A DNA stretch of 64,000 bases from Paraburkholderia bryophila (GTDB lineage Bacteria; Pseudomonadota; Gammaproteobacteria; Burkholderiales; Burkholderiaceae). A program made the translations under genes and the position numbers. The notes under the pieces were generated by a model, which saw only the letters and a list, made by a program, of their open reading frames with translations, did no database searches and was not told where the DNA came from. Positions 7,523 to 17,508 of this stretch are shown piece by piece. The stretch covers positions 1,178,001 through 1,242,000 of the forward strand of contig NZ_JACCAS010000001.1 in the NCBI RefSeq assembly GCF_013409255.1, in the 5' to 3' direction. Position 1 is the first letter of the stretch; each line of letters opens with the position of its first letter.

Positions 7523-10500
7523 ATGAATCCATCCCGCGCCTTTATTCTGCGTCCCGTCGGCACTGCGCTGCTGATGGCGGCGATCATGCTGGTCGGTCTC
7601 GTCGCGCTGCGCTTCCTGCCGCTCTCCGCGTTGCCCGAGGTCGACTATCCGACCATCCAGGTGCAGACCTTCTATCCGGGCGCGAGCCCGGACGTGATGA
7701 CCTCGTCCGTGACCGCGCCGCTGGAGCGGCAGTTCGGGCAGATGCCGTCGCTGAATCAGATGTCGTCGCAAAGCTCGGCCGGTTCGTCGATCATCACGCT
7801 GCAGTTCAGCCTCGATTTGCCTTTGGATATCGCCGAGCAGGAAGTCCAGGCCGCGATCAACGCGGCGGGCAATCTGCTGCCGTCGGACCTGCCCGCGCCG
7901 CCGATCTACGCGAAGGTGAATCCGGCCGACGCGCCGATCATCACGCTGGCAATCACCTCGAAGACGATGCCGCTGACCGACGTGCAGGATCTGGCCGACA
8001 CGCGTCTCGCGCAGAAAATTTCGCAGGTCGCGGGTGTGGGTCTGGTGAGCCTGTCGGGCGGCCAGCGCCCTGCCGTACGCATTCAGGCGAACCCGCGCGC
8101 GCTCGCCGCGTACGGTTTGAATCTGGACGATCTGCGCACCACGATCTCGAACCTGAACGTCAACACGCCGAAGGGTAACTTCGACGGCCCGACGCGCAAC
8201 TACACGATCAACGCGAACGACCAGCTCACCGACGCCGAGGCGTACAAGAGCGCCGTGATCGCCTACAAGAACGGCCGCGCGGTCATGCTGACCGACGTCG
8301 CGACCATCGTGCAGGGCGCGGAGAACACCAAGCTCGGCGCGTGGGTCAATGGCACGCCCGCGATCATTCTGAACGTACAGCGCCAGCCGGGCGCGAACGT
8401 GATTCAGGTGGTGGACAGCATCAAGACGCTGCTGCCGCAGTTGCAGGAAGCGCTGCCCGCCGCGCTCGACGTGCAGATCGTTACCGACCGCACCACCACG
8501 ATCCGCGCGTCCGTGCGCGACGTGCAGTTCGAGCTGGCCATGTCGGTCGTGCTGGTGGTGATGGTCATGTACCTGTTTCTCGCCAACGTCTACGCGACGA
8601 TCATTCCGAGTCTGTCGGTGCCGCTGTCGCTGATCGGCACGCTCGCCGTGATGTACCTGTGCGGCTTCTCGCTAGACAATCTGTCGCTGATGGCGCTGAC
8701 CATCGCGACCGGCTTCGTGGTCGACGACGCGATCGTGATGATCGAGAACATCGCGCGTTACGTCGAAGAAGGCGAGGATCCGCTCGAAGCCGCGTTGAAG
8801 GGCTCGAAACAGATCGGCTTCACGATCATTTCGCTGACCGTGTCGCTGATTGCAGTGCTGATCCCGCTGCTCTTCATGGGCGACGTGGTGGGCCGTCTGT
8901 TCCACGAGTTCGCGATTACGCTCGCCGTGACGATCGTGATCTCTGCCGTGGTGTCGCTCACGCTCGTGCCGATGATGTGCGCAAAGCTGCTGCGTCACAC
9001 GCCGCCGCACGAAAGCCACCGCTTCGAAGCGAAGGCGCACCGCTCGATCGACTGGGTGATCGCCCGTTACGCGGTCGCGCTCACGTGGGTGCTGAACCGG
9101 CAACGCTCCACGCTGTTCGTCGCCTTGCTCACGCTGGTGCTGACCGGCGTGCTGTACGTGTTCATTCCGAAGGGCTTCTTCCCGGTGCAGGACACCGGCG
9201 TGATCCAGGCGATCACGCAGGCGCCGCAGTCGGTGTCGTATGCGTCGATGGCCGAGCGTCAGCAGGAACTCGCCGCGCAGATTCTGAAGAACCCGGACGT
9301 GGAAAGCCTGACCTCGTTTATCGGCGTGGACGGCAGCAATATCACGTTGAACAGCGGCCGCATGCTGATCAACCTTAAGCCGCGCGACGACCGCAGCAAC
9401 ACCGCGAGCGACGTGATCCGGCAATTGCAGAAAGACGTGCAACATATCGCCGGCGCGTCGTTGTACATGCAGCCGGTGCAGGATCTGACGATCGATGCAA
9501 CCGTCAGCCCGACGCAATATCAGTTCATATTGACCGATCCGAACATCAGCGAATTCACGACGTGGGTGCCGAAGCTGGTCGACCGGTTGAAGCAGTCGCC
9601 TGAACTCGCGGACGTCGCGACCGATCTGCAGGACAACGGCCAGTCGGTGTACATCGAGATCGACCGCGCCACGGCGTCGCGCTACGGCATCACGCCGGCC
9701 ACCGTGGATAGCGCGCTATACGACGCGTTCGGTCAGCGCATCATCTCGACCATCTTCACGCAGTCGAACCAGTACCGCGTGATCCTGGAAGCGCAGCCGT
9801 CGATGCAGCACTACACCGACTCGCTGAATTCGATCTATCTGCCCTCTTCGACCTCGTCGGGCGGACAGGTGCCGCTGTCGTCGATCGCGCGCTTTATCGA
9901 GAAACCCGCGCCGCTGCTGGTCACGCACCTGAGCCAGTTCCCGGCCACGACCATCTCGTTCAACCTCGCGCCGGGCTCGTCGCTTGGCGCCGCGGTCAAG
10001 GCGATCGACCAGGCGGAGAAGGACATCAGCTTGCCCACGTCGTTCCAGACGCGCTATCAGGGCGCGGCGCTGGCGTTCCAGGCGTCGCTGTCGAACGAAC
10101 TGTTCCTGATTCTCGCGGCCATCGTCACGATGTATATCGTGCTCGGCGTGCTGTACGAGAGCTTCATCCACCCGATCACCATTCTGTCGACGCTGCCCTC
10201 CGCCGGCGTCGGCGCGTTGCTGGCGCTGCTGATTACCGGGCACGATCTCGACATCATCGGGATTATCGGCATCGTGCTGCTGATCGGTATCGTGAAGAAG
10301 AACGCGATCATGATGATCGACTTCGCGCTCTACGCCGAGCGCGAGGAAGGCAAGCCGCCGCGTGAGGCGATCTACCAGGCGTGTCTGCTGCGTTTCCGGC
10401 CAATTCTGATGACCACGCTCGCCGCGCTGCTCGGCGCGCTGCCGCTGATGCTCGGCACGGGCGCGGGTTCGGAACTGCGTCGGCCGCTGGGTATTGCGAT

Positions 10501-10657
10501 TGCGGGCGGTTTGATCGTCAGCCAGTTGCTGACGCTGTTCACCACGCCGGTGATCTACCTCGCGTTCGACTCGCTCGGCCGTCGCGCGCGTGAACGTTTT
10601 AACCGTGGCGGGTCGTCCAATAATTCGACCCCGCCCGCCACCGACGCAGGGAACTGA
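7523..10657 (+). CDS. mdtB: RND multidrug efflux permease (MdtB/MuxB type)
   Basis: The 1,044-residue protein has the full RND length: TM1, porter loop, TM2-6, second porter loop, TM8-12. The proton-relay aspartate pair is present in TM4 ([14 protein letters not shown]) and the conserved lysine region in TM10 ([14 protein letters not shown]). The start ATG follows mdtA by 18 bp, and mdtC begins 3 bp after its stop codon, so the three genes form one operon. In the E. coli MdtBC system, B and C form a B2C heterotrimer in the inner membrane; a heteromeric pump is inferred here from the same gene order. Codon use is strongly GC-rich throughout. Confidence 0.95.
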   Translation: MNPSRAFILRPVGTALLMAAIMLVGLVALRFLPLSALPEVDYPTIQVQTFYPGASPDVMTSSVTAPLERQFGQMPSLNQMSSQSSAGSSIITLQFSLDLPLDIAEQEVQAAINAAGNLLPSDLPAPPIYAKVNPADAPIITLAITSKTMPLTDVQDLADTRLAQKISQVAGVGLVSLSGGQRPAVRIQANPRALAAYGLNLDDLRTTISNLNVNTPKGNFDGPTRNYTINANDQLTDAEAYKSAVIAYKNGRAVMLTDVATIVQGAENTKLGAWVNGTPAIILNVQRQPGANVIQVVDSIKTLLPQLQEALPAALDVQIVTDRTTTIRASVRDVQFELAMSVVLVVMVMYLFLANVYATIIPSLSVPLSLIGTLAVMYLCGFSLDNLSLMALTIATGFVVDDAIVMIENIARYVEEGEDPLEAALKGSKQIGFTIISLTVSLIAVLIPLLFMGDVVGRLFHEFAITLAVTIVISAVVSLTLVPMMCAKLLRHTPPHESHRFEAKAHRSIDWVIARYAVALTWVLNRQRSTLFVALLTLVLTGVLYVFIPKGFFPVQDTGVIQAITQAPQSVSYASMAERQQELAAQILKNPDVESLTSFIGVDGSNITLNSGRMLINLKPRDDRSNTASDVIRQLQKDVQHIAGASLYMQPVQDLTIDATVSPTQYQFILTDPNISEFTTWVPKLVDRLKQSPELADVATDLQDNGQSVYIEIDRATASRYGITPATVDSALYDAFGQRIISTIFTQSNQYRVILEAQPSMQHYTDSLNSIYLPSSTSSGGQVPLSSIARFIEKPAPLLVTHLSQFPATTISFNLAPGSSLGAAVKAIDQAEKDISLPTSFQTRYQGAALAFQASLSNELFLILAAIVTMYIVLGVLYESFIHPITILSTLPSAGVGALLALLITGHDLDIIGIIGIVLLIGIVKKNAIMMIDFALYAEREEGKPPREAIYQACLLRFRPILMTTLAALLGALPLMLGTGAGSELRRPLGIAIAGGLIVSQLLTLFTTPVIYLAFDSLGRRARERFNRGGSSNNSTPPATDAGN

Positions 10658-10660
10658 GCG

Positions 10661-13600
10661 ATGAACCTGTCGCGTCCGTTTATCTCCCGCCCGGTCGCCA
10701 CCACGCTGCTGGCGGTCGGCATTGCGCTGGCCGGCGTGTTCGCGTTCACCAAGCTGCCGGTCGCGCCGCTGCCGCAGGTCGATTTCCCGACCATCTCGGT
10801 GCAGGCCAGCTTGCCGGGCGCGAGCCCGGATACGGTGGCCACGAGTGTGGCCAGCCCGCTGGAACGGCATCTCGGCTCGATTGCCGACGTCACCGAAATG
10901 ACGTCGTCGAGCTCGGTCGGCTCGACACGTATCACGCTGCAATTCGGCTTGAATCGCGACATCGACGGCGCCGCGCGCGACGTGCAGGCGGCCATCAATG
11001 CCGCGCGCGCCGATTTGCCGGCGAGCTTGCGCAGCAACCCGACGTATCACAAGGTCAATCCGGCCGATGCGCCGATTCTGATTCTGGCGCTCACGTCGAA
11101 GACGCTGACCGCCGGGCAGTTGTACGACTCGGCGGCGACGGTGCTGCAGCAGTCGCTGTCGCAGGTGGATGGCGTCGGTGAAGTGGACGTGAGCGGGTCG
11201 GCGAATCCGGCTGTGCGCGTCGAACTCGAGCCGAATATGCTGTCCCACTACGGCATCGGTCTGGAGGACGTGCGCGCGGCGCTGGCCGCGGCGAATGCGA
11301 ACAGCCCGAAGGGTTCGATCGAGTTCGGCGCGAACCGCGTGCAGATCTATACCAACGATCAGGCGAGCAAGGCGTCGCAGTACAAGGATCTGATCATCGC
11401 GTATCGCAACGGCTCGGCGGTGAAACTGTCCGACGTCGCGGAAGTGGTCGATTCGGTCGAGGATTTGCGCAACCTCGGCCTGTTCAACGGCAAGCGTTCG
11501 GTGCTGGTGATCCTGTACCGCCAGCCGGGCGCGAACATTATCGACACCATCGACCGGGTGATGGGGATGCTGCCGCAACTGCACGCATCGCTGCCGGCGG
11601 ACGTCGACATCGCGCCGGCGGCCGATCGCTCGACGACGATCCGCGCGTCGCTGAAAGACACCGAGCGCACGCTGCTGATCGCCGTCGCGCTGGTGACGAT
11701 GGTCGTGTTCCTGTTCCTGCGCAACTGGCGCGCGACGCTGATTCCGAGTATCGCGGTGCCGATTTCGATCATCGGCACGTTCGGCGCGATGTATATGCTG
11801 GGTTTTTCGATCGACAACTTATCGTTAATGGCCTTAACGATCGCGACCGGTTTCGTGGTCGACGATGCGATCGTTGTGCTGGAGAACATCTCACGGCATA
11901 TCGAAAACGGCGTGCCACGCATGAAAGCCGCATTTCTCGGCGCGCGCGAGGTGGGCTTTACGGTGCTGTCGATCAGTATCTCGCTGGTCGCCGTGTTCCT
12001 GCCGATCCTGCTGATGGGCGGGATCGTCGGGCGGCTGTTCCGTGAGTTCGCGCTGACGCTGTCGCTGGCGATTGGTGTGTCGCTGATCGTCTCCCTCACC
12101 CTCACGCCGATGATGTGTTCGCGGCTGCTGCGCGAGCCGCACGAGCAGAAGGAAGAAGGCCGTTTCGGTCAATGGCTGGAACGCGGCTTCTCAAAGATGC
12201 AGCGCGGCTATGAGCGCACGCTGGGATGGGCGCTGCTGCATCCGCGCCTGATCGTGACGATTTTGATTGCGACGATCGGGCTGAATGTTTGGCTGTACAT
12301 CATCGTGCCGAAGGGTTTCTTTCCGCAGCAGGACACGGGGCGGCTGATCGGTGGGATTCAGGCCGACCAGAGCACGTCGTTCCAGGCGATGAAAGGCAAG
12401 TTCTCGCAGATGATGGAGATCGTCGGCAAGAATCCGGCCGTGGATAGCGTGGCGGGTTTTACCGGCGGACGGCAGACCAATTCCGGGTTCATGTTCGTGA
12501 CGCTGAAGCCGAAGAGCGAGCGCAAGTTGTCCGCGGATCAGGTGATCCAGCAGCTACGCGCCCCGCTCGGCGATGTGGCCGGCGCGCGGACGTTCTTGCA
12601 GGCGGTGCAGGATATTCGCGTCGGCGGACGGCAATCGAACGCGCAGTATCAGTTCACGTTGCTCGCCGATTCGACGCCCGATCTGTACAAGTGGGGGCCG
12701 TTGCTGACCGAAGCGCTGCAGGCGCGCCCTGAACTCGCCGATGTGAATTCGGACCAGCAGCAAGGCGGGCTTGAAGCGATGGTGACGATTGATCGCGCGA
12801 CGGCTTCGCGGTTGGGGATCAAGCCGGCGCAAATCGATAACACCTTGTATGACGCGTTTGGGCAGCGGCAAGTGTCGACGATTTATAACCCGTTGAACCA
12901 GTATCACGTTGTGATGGAAGTCGCGCCGAAGTATTGGCAGAGCCCGGATATGCTGAAGCAGATTTACGTCAGTACGTCGGGCGGGAGTGCTAGCGGTGCG
13001 CAGACCACTAACGCGCCGGCTGGGACGGTGACGGCTGCGGCGGCGGCGATTACTTCCACTAGTGCGTCTACGGGCGGTGCGGCGGGGACTACGGCTTCCA
13101 GCGTGGCAAGCATTGCTGCTGACTCGGCGCGGAATCAGGCGATCAACTCGATTGCGGCGAGTGGGAAGTCGAGTGCTTCTTCTGGGTCGGCCGTGTCGAC
13201 TTCGAAGGAGACGATGGTGCCGTTGTCGGCGATCGCCAGCTTTGGGCCTGGGAATACGCCGCTGTCCGTGAACCATCAGAGCCAGTTCGTGGCTTCGACG
13301 ATTTCGTTTAATTTGCCGCCGGGAGTGTCGTTGTCGACGGCGACTCAGGCGATTTACGACACGATGGCTCAGATCGGCATGCCCGGCACCATTCATGGCA
13401 GTTTCCAAGGCACTGCGCAGGCGTTTCAACAGTCGATGTCGGATCAGCCGATCTTGATTTTGGCTGCGCTGGCGGCGGTTTATATCGTGCTGGGGATGCT
13501 TTATGAGAGCTATATTCATCCGCTCACGATTCTGTCGACTTTGCCTTCGGCGGGGGTTGGGGCGCTGCTGGCGTTGCTGCTGTTTCGGACTGAGTTCAGC

Positions 13601-13975
13601 ATCATTGCTCTGATTGGCGTGATTCTTCTCATTGGTATCGTTAAGAAGAATGCCATCATGATGATCGACTTCGCTATCGAAGCTTCTCGTCAAGGGCTCT
13701 CCTCTCGCGATGCGATTCATCAAGCGTGTTTGTTGCGGTTTCGGCCGATTATGATGACGACTTGTGCTGCTTTGCTTGGAGCCTTGCCGCTGGCTTTTGG
13801 GCGCGGTGAGGGGGCTGAGTTGAGGGCGCCTCTGGGCATTGCTATCGTCGGCGGGTTGATCGTCAGTCAGATGCTCACGCTTTACACCACGCCGGTGGTT
13901 TATCTTTATATGGATCGGATTCGGGTCAGGTGGGAATCCAGGAAGGCTCGGCGGCAGGGGCCTGCGGCGGTTTGA
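10661..13975 (+). CDS. mdtC: RND multidrug efflux permease (MdtC/MuxC type) with low-complexity insertion
   Basis: The 1,104-residue protein is a second RND permease, with [14 protein letters not shown] in TM4 and [14 protein letters not shown] in TM10. It is about 60-80 residues longer than usual because residues about 773-852 are a Ser/Ala/Thr/Gly-rich low-complexity segment inserted in the second porter loop, just before the conserved [10 protein letters not shown] strand. Proton-relay residues are intact, so the pump is probably functional. From about 12,950 to the stop codon, third positions shift from G/C toward T and G, unlike the rest of the gene and unlike mdtB. No outer-membrane factor follows; the operon ends at a repeat region. 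Confidence 0.94.
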   Translation: MNLSRPFISRPVATTLLAVGIALAGVFAFTKLPVAPLPQVDFPTISVQASLPGASPDTVATSVASPLERHLGSIADVTEMTSSSSVGSTRITLQFGLNRDIDGAARDVQAAINAARADLPASLRSNPTYHKVNPADAPILILALTSKTLTAGQLYDSAATVLQQSLSQVDGVGEVDVSGSANPAVRVELEPNMLSHYGIGLEDVRAALAAANANSPKGSIEFGANRVQIYTNDQASKASQYKDLIIAYRNGSAVKLSDVAEVVDSVEDLRNLGLFNGKRSVLVILYRQPGANIIDTIDRVMGMLPQLHASLPADVDIAPAADRSTTIRASLKDTERTLLIAVALVTMVVFLFLRNWRATLIPSIAVPISIIGTFGAMYMLGFSIDNLSLMALTIATGFVVDDAIVVLENISRHIENGVPRMKAAFLGAREVGFTVLSISISLVAVFLPILLMGGIVGRLFREFALTLSLAIGVSLIVSLTLTPMMCSRLLREPHEQKEEGRFGQWLERGFSKMQRGYERTLGWALLHPRLIVTILIATIGLNVWLYIIVPKGFFPQQDTGRLIGGIQADQSTSFQAMKGKFSQMMEIVGKNPAVDSVAGFTGGRQTNSGFMFVTLKPKSERKLSADQVIQQLRAPLGDVAGARTFLQAVQDIRVGGRQSNAQYQFTLLADSTPDLYKWGPLLTEALQARPELADVNSDQQQGGLEAMVTIDRATASRLGIKPAQIDNTLYDAFGQRQVSTIYNPLNQYHVVMEVAPKYWQSPDMLKQIYVSTSGGSASGAQTTNAPAGTVTAAAAAITSTSASTGGAAGTTASSVASIAADSARNQAINSIAASGKSSASSGSAVSTSKETMVPLSAIASFGPGNTPLSVNHQSQFVASTISFNLPPGVSLSTATQAIYDTMAQIGMPGTIHGSFQGTAQAFQQSMSDQPILILAALAAVYIVLGMLYESYIHPLTILSTLPSAGVGALLALLLFRTEFSIIALIGVILLIGIVKKNAIMMIDFAIEASRQGLSSRDAIHQACLLRFRPIMMTTCAALLGALPLAFGRGEGAELRAPLGIAIVGGLIVSQMLTLYTTPVVYLYMDRIRVRWESRKARRQGPAAV

Positions 13976-13987
13976 TTTTTTTGCCTG

Positions 13988-14157
13988 CGCGGCGCTTTTG
14001 GTTGTGTGCGTGCGGTGTTGGCCTTTCCTTGCTTTGTTAGTGGTCTATTAGCGTTGCCCCTGTGCGGGGCGGCACCTACTTCTCTTTGCCGCGGCAAAGA
14101 GAAGTAGGCAAGAGAAAGCCGCTCACACCGCTAATTCTTAAGCGGGTCCCCCGCGCA
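13988..14157 (+). repeat. Left arm of a large inverted repeat with a 34-bp perfect palindrome
   Basis: This arm is repeated in inverted orientation at 15,897-16,057. The inner ~116 bp (from agtggtctattagcgt at 14,039) differ at a single position that I could find; the outer part is less well conserved. It contains a perfect 34-bp palindrome at 14,075-14,108 (half site cctacttctctttgcc). It begins just after the mdtC stop codon. Similar palindromes are, from memory, common between genes in Paraburkholderia. Confidence 0.9.
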
Positions 14158-14507
14158 GTCACGGTAGTGGCTCATCTGGAATCTGGGTTCTCGCGCATTC
14201 CGCGTTCGTGGCACAGCAGTCATTCTTCCGGCGGCGCTGCGCGCGCCGTCGCGGTCGTTCATGCACGGCCCCTGCTAAGCGGGGCCCTCGCGCAGCAGCG
14301 GTAGTGGCGCATCTGGAATCTGTGCTCTCGCACACTCCGCGTTCGTGACACAGCAGTCATTCTTCCGGCGGCGCTGCGCGCGCCGCAGCGGTTGTTCACA
14401 CACCGCCAGTTCTTATGCGGGTCCCTCGCTCAGCCGTGGTTGTGGCATATCTGGATCTGGGTTCTCGCGCACTCCGCGTTAGTGGCACAGCAGTCATCTT
14501 TTTGTCC
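14142..14507 (+). repeat. Three tandem ~137-bp repeat units (forward orientation)
   Basis: Units start at about 14,142, 14,279 and 14,417, marked by a gcggg(t/g)ccc block. Each contains tggcgcatctggaatct-like, ctcgcgcactccgcgtt-like and cacagcagtcatt(c)tt blocks and, in the first two, ttccggcggcgctgcgcgcgcc. The third unit is cut short near 14,507. The same units occur inverted at 15,540-15,905. They are not CRISPR: unit length is too large and there are no unique spacers. Confidence 0.88.
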
Positions 14508-14657
14508 GCGTGAGAGGTACTCCGCGTCAAATCGCGCTGCGGTATTCCCTAATCGGCGAGCGCGCACTCTGCGAATCGGACACCCAAAATCGAGTGCCCG
14601 GTCAAGCTTCCGAGGGCAATTCATGATCGCGTCCCTTTCATCGGCCGTGAGCCAATC

Positions 14658-15110
14658 TTAGTGCGCTACCACCCCGCGCCGCGATGAAGTCTTGGTGCGA
14701 ACTCGCTTGCGCGGCATCGGACCCGTTGCACAAGTATTCTCTCCGTTGTCTGATGCCCCCTGCCCCGCCGTCGTCAGAAGCTCCGTTGCGTGACGCGCCG
14801 TCAGATGCATTTGAGGAACACCCTTCGCATCCAACGCGATGATGCCGTACAACTCCCGGTCAACCTCGACCTCTTGACGATAGTCTTCGCCGGTTTCGAT
14901 CCAGAGCCCCAGTAACGTGCGCTGGCGATGTCTCTCGTCGAGCGTGATAGCCGGATTCTGATAAATCGAAGTTGCCAGCGTCAAGAGCTTTTCCAGTTGA
15001 GCTATTTGCCGCTCAATAAGACGGAAAGCCGATAGCGCAAGTTTCTCGTATTGAATGGCATCAACCGACGGGCGCGAAACGGTTCGAGAACTCTTGAGGG
15101 ATTTACTCAT
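14658..15110 (-). CDS. Hypothetical 150-residue protein inside the inverted repeat
   Basis: I do not recognise this protein. It has a good start: ggag lies seven bases before the ATG. Residues about 20-55 (PSVDAIQYEKLALSAFRLIE and the following heptad-like region) are likely helical and could form a coiled coil. The C-terminal 30 residues are basic and rich in Arg/Thr, possibly because the frame runs into different sequence near the repeat. Codon use is less GC-biased than in the flanking genes. It is the only convincing gene in the ~1-kb core between the mirrored repeats and is transcribed away from the structured segment at 15,183-15,354, with which it is divergent. Function unknown. Confidence 0.6.
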   Translation of the reverse strand: MSKSLKSSRTVSRPSVDAIQYEKLALSAFRLIERQIAQLEKLLTLATSIYQNPAITLDERHRQRTLLGLWIETGEDYRQEVEVDRELYGIIALDAKGVPQMHLTARHATELLTTAGQGASDNGENTCATGPMPRKRVRTKTSSRRGVVAH

Positions 15111-15182
15111 GTGCGATCTCCAGTTGCTGACTTGGATCGCCCGACACTAGCCTGAAAAATTGGGTGAGCGGGCACATTGGCA

Positions 15183-15354
15183 GGGTTCACAGACCGGTAC
15201 GCAACGCCAAAAACCGGCGAGCCGTGAGGCTCCCCCGCCAAGGCCCGCCCAATGAAAGAGACGTGCAAAGGCAGCCGCACGCCTGCGTTAGCAGGCCTGT
15301 GGGACGTTGCGTTTAACAGGCTGTGAAACCCGTTTGTCGTGACTACACGACAAA
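15183..15354 (+). ncRNA. Candidate structured RNA (C4-antisense-RNA-like region)
   Basis: An outer long-range helix can form between gggttcacag...gcaacg (15,183-15,206) and cgttgc...ctgtgaaaccc (15,305-15,331). Inside it are the hairpins agcc-gtga-ggct with flanking ggcg/cgcc (about 15,216-15,239) and gcctgc-gtta-gcaggc (15,281-15,296). A further 8-bp hairpin follows at 15,333-15,354. The layout and the phrase aggctcccccgcc recall the C4 antisense RNA regions of P1/P4-like phages and their chromosomal relatives. That identification is from memory and is tentative; the pairing itself is visible. Confidence 0.45.
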
Positions 15355-15524
15355 ACGAGTCTAAAACGTATGACGTCGGGAGTGATCGCCCGCCCAGGCT
15401 AAATGGAGCACGGCGGCCTCATTTCCGAAATTTCCGAACGTGCTTGTCAGAGTGCCAAGAACCCCTTGATGCCGAACGGATCAGCGTCACTCATCAACCG
15501 CTACGGGTACATGGAGTACCGTGA
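15339..15524 (+). CDS. Possible small protein downstream of the structured RNA
   Basis: A 61-codon frame starts at a GTG inside the hairpin that closes the structured RNA segment. The product is polar and includes a KTYDVGSDRPPRLNGARR stretch. I associate such short frames with P4-like phage immunity regions, where frames read through the RNA, but I cannot name a family. There is no clear Shine-Dalgarno sequence. It may be untranslated or a relic; it overlaps a second frame from 15,403 that runs into the repeats. Confidence 0.25.
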   Translation: MTTRQNESKTYDVGSDRPPRLNGARRPHFRNFRTCLSECQEPLDAERISVTHQPLRVHGVP

Positions 15525-15539
15525 CGACACGCGCGGTGC

Positions 15540-15905
15540 TGCGAGAAGAATGACTGCTGTGTCACAAACGCGGAGTGTGCGAGAACCAGATTCGAGACGC
15601 GCCGCTACTGCGACTGTTCGAGGGATCTGCTTACGAGCTATCGATCGTGGACGACCGCGACGGCGCGCGAAGCGCCGCCGGAAGAATGACTGCTGTGTCA
15701 CGAACGCGGAGTGTGCGAGAACTCCGATTCCAGATGCACCACTACCGAAACTGCGCGAGGGACCCGCTTAGCAGGGGCTATGCATGAACGACCGCGACGG
15801 CGCGCGCAGCGCCGCCGGAAGAATGACTGCTGTGTCACGAGCGTGGAGTGTGCGAGAGCACTGATTCCAGATGCACCACTACCGTGGCTGTGCGGGGGAC
15901 CCGCT
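15540..15905 (-). repeat. Three tandem ~137-bp repeat units (inverted orientation)
   Basis: These are reverse complements of the units at 14,142-14,507. Unit boundaries (gggacccgct or variant) fall near 15,628, 15,765 and 15,902, again a 137-bp period. The innermost copy, next to the core, is the most diverged, as on the left side. Short open frames read through the units in several frames and are not genes. Confidence 0.88.
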
Positions 15906-16057
15906 TAAGAATTAGCGGTGTGAGCGGCTTTCTCTTGCCTACTTCTCTTTGCCGCGGCAAAGAGAAGTAGGTGCCGCCCCGCACAGGGGCGACGCTAATA
16001 GACCACTAACAATGCAAGGAGAGGCCAACACCCGAAGAACCCAACCAAAGCACCGCA
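15897..16057 (-). repeat. Right arm of the large inverted repeat
   Basis: This is the inverted partner of 13,988-14,157, including the 34-bp palindrome at 15,938-15,971. With the left arm and the mirrored 137-bp units it defines a ~2.07-kb composite element between mdtC and the next gene. Confidence 0.9.
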
Positions 16058-16072
16058 CCGGAACCAAAACCC

Positions 16073-16537
16073 TCAAAGCTTCTGCTCCACAGCGAGCACC
16101 AAAATCCGGGTCCACTGTTTGGCTTGCCGCTCCCCGCTCATGGGCAAGAGCCAGACTTGATGCTTGGCATCTTTAACCTTAAGAGCGACTTGAGACTGCC
16201 CACCTTGAGCCTGCACCTCAGCCCCGAGCAAATCGGCAAAGATATAAGCCCCGACCTGATCGCCGAGCCGAACCTCGCAGAGCCTTTTGCCGGCGGCGAG
16301 CCGAACAGAGCCCCAATCACCTTGAAGCAGATGAGTCCAATCGCCGTCGCGAACATTAGCCGCCACATCTCGACGCCGCCGCCACCAAACAGCCACAGCC
16401 GCGACCACGATCAACCCCACCAGCACAGCAACCCCGACAGCAACACCCAACCCAAAAGCCGCCCGCAAGGCATCAAACGCCCGCACGGCCCCATAAACCA
16501 CCGCGCCGAGCGCAAAGAGAACGACAAGAATCGGCAT
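16073..16537 (-). CDS. Hypothetical membrane-anchored protein
   Basis: From the ATG at 16,537 this is a 154-residue protein. Two hydrophobic segments (about residues 3-20 and 28-54) are separated by a short linker and followed by WRRRRD, which predicts a cytoplasmic C-terminal domain of about 95 residues. That domain has alternating short hydrophobic strands (GSVRLAAGKRLCEVRLGDQV, QVALKVKDAKHQVWLLP) and looks like a small beta-rich fold. I do not recognise a family. A TTG six codons upstream is an alternative start. It reads toward the inverted repeat and is separate from the peroxiredoxin gene, which has its own leader. Confidence 0.6.
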   Translation of the reverse strand: MPILVVLFALGAVVYGAVRAFDALRAAFGLGVAVGVAVLVGLIVVAAVAVWWRRRRDVAANVRDGDWTHLLQGDWGSVRLAAGKRLCEVRLGDQVGAYIFADLLGAEVQAQGGQSQVALKVKDAKHQVWLLPMSGERQAKQWTRILVLAVEQKL

Positions 16538-16637
16538 CACAAGCTCACAAGACAAAGACCTTCAGCCTAGCACGAGCAACGCCTCTCCCTCACCGCAAAA
16601 AACCATTGCAGAAACTGCGCCAGCGGCGCCCACAACC

Positions 16638-17201
16638 CTATTGCTGCGGATGCGCCGCCGCCCATTCCTTCACAGCCTTGAGCGTATTCTCCACATGCTT
16701 CTCGGGCGACAGACTCGTGTACTCATAGATGACCTTGCCATCCGGCGCGATCACATACGAAACGCGATTCGCCATCGACGCATGCATCGGAAACCCCGCG
16801 TCATACGCGCCGATCACCTTCGAATCCGCATCCGCTGCGACCGGAAACTTACTCCGGCATTCGCTCACGGAAAACTTCGTCAACGTATCGATGTTGTCAT
16901 GCGACACGCCAATCACGGTCGCACCGTACTTCTTGTACTCATCGACCGCCTCAGCGAACTCATGAGCCTCGATCGTGCAACCCTTGGTAAAAGCCGCCGG
17001 ATAGAAGTACAGCACCACCGGCCCTTTCTTCAACTCATCGGCGAGCGAATAGGTGTACGTCTTGCCACCCAGCGAAGCTTCAGCAGTGAACGCCGGCGCG
17101 GCATCGCCCGGCTTGAGCGTCGCGGAGGCCGTCAGCGAATAGATCGCGAAGCCGGCCGACATGACGGCGGCGAGCGCCATCGGTATGAATCTCTTCTTCA
17201 T
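16638..17201 (-). CDS. Exported peroxiredoxin (AhpC/TSA, Bcp-like)
   Basis: From the ATG at 17,201, preceded by the strong site ggagg, the protein has 187 residues. A signal peptide covers about residues 1-27 (ending TASA), so the enzyme is periplasmic, unusual for the cytoplasmic Bcp family it resembles. The peroxidatic Cys is C75 in AAFTKGCTIEAHEF. A second Cys, C115 in SVSECRSKF, lies where an atypical 2-Cys resolving residue could be. It should reduce hydrogen peroxide and organic peroxides, using a periplasmic thiol donor that is not encoded nearby. The frame continues upstream of 17,201, but that part lacks protein character. Confidence 0.9.
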   Translation of the reverse strand: MKKRFIPMALAAVMSAGFAIYSLTASATLKPGDAAPAFTAEASLGGKTYTYSLADELKKGPVVLYFYPAAFTKGCTIEAHEFAEAVDEYKKYGATVIGVSHDNIDTLTKFSVSECRSKFPVAADADSKVIGAYDAGFPMHASMANRVSYVIAPDGKVIYEYTSLSPEKHVENTLKAVKEWAAAHPQQ

Positions 17202-17508
17202 TTGCGGTTCCTCCGAGCGTTGATGCACGCGATTCGTCCAATGAGTCCATGACCGCATTGCCGAACAGCACAACAGATCGACAGCACGGCTACGGTCGCA
17301 GCACGCTATTGGACCACGTACCTGCAAGGTACGCACGATCGCATCGAAGGGATGCAAAAGAAAGGGAATATAAGCTCGCCGGTTCGAACCACGGCCCGCG
17401 ACAATGCGGCGATGCAGTAACAGTAATCCGGCAGCGCGTGAATGCGGGGATGCAGCAAAACCCGCCCCATCACCTGGCAGCACCACGCGTGCCCCTTACG
17501 CCCCCCGC
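17202..17508 (-). other. Spacer upstream of the peroxiredoxin gene
   Basis: About 307 bp between the EAL-HDOD gene and the peroxiredoxin gene. Only the Shine-Dalgarno site of the peroxiredoxin is recognisable; no gene or clear terminator was seen. Confidence 0.4.

Noticed and set aside
7070..7771. Minus-strand frame over the mdtA/mdtB junction
   Set aside because: It is antisense to two overlapping recognised genes and has shadow-type composition.
9716..11584. Very long open frame antisense to mdtB/mdtC
   Set aside because: High GC in third positions leaves long antisense frames free of stops. The product is Arg/His/Gln-rich low-complexity sequence typical of such shadows.
14062..14304. Short frames through the repeat arms, several starting with MPRQREVGAAPHRG-like sequence
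   Set aside because: The same frames recur wherever the repeat occurs, reading through the palindrome; they are products of the repeat, not genes.
14142..15905. Regular repeats that could suggest a CRISPR array
   Set aside because: The units are about 137 bp long, contiguous and mirrored on two sides; there are no short repeats with unique spacers and no cas genes.
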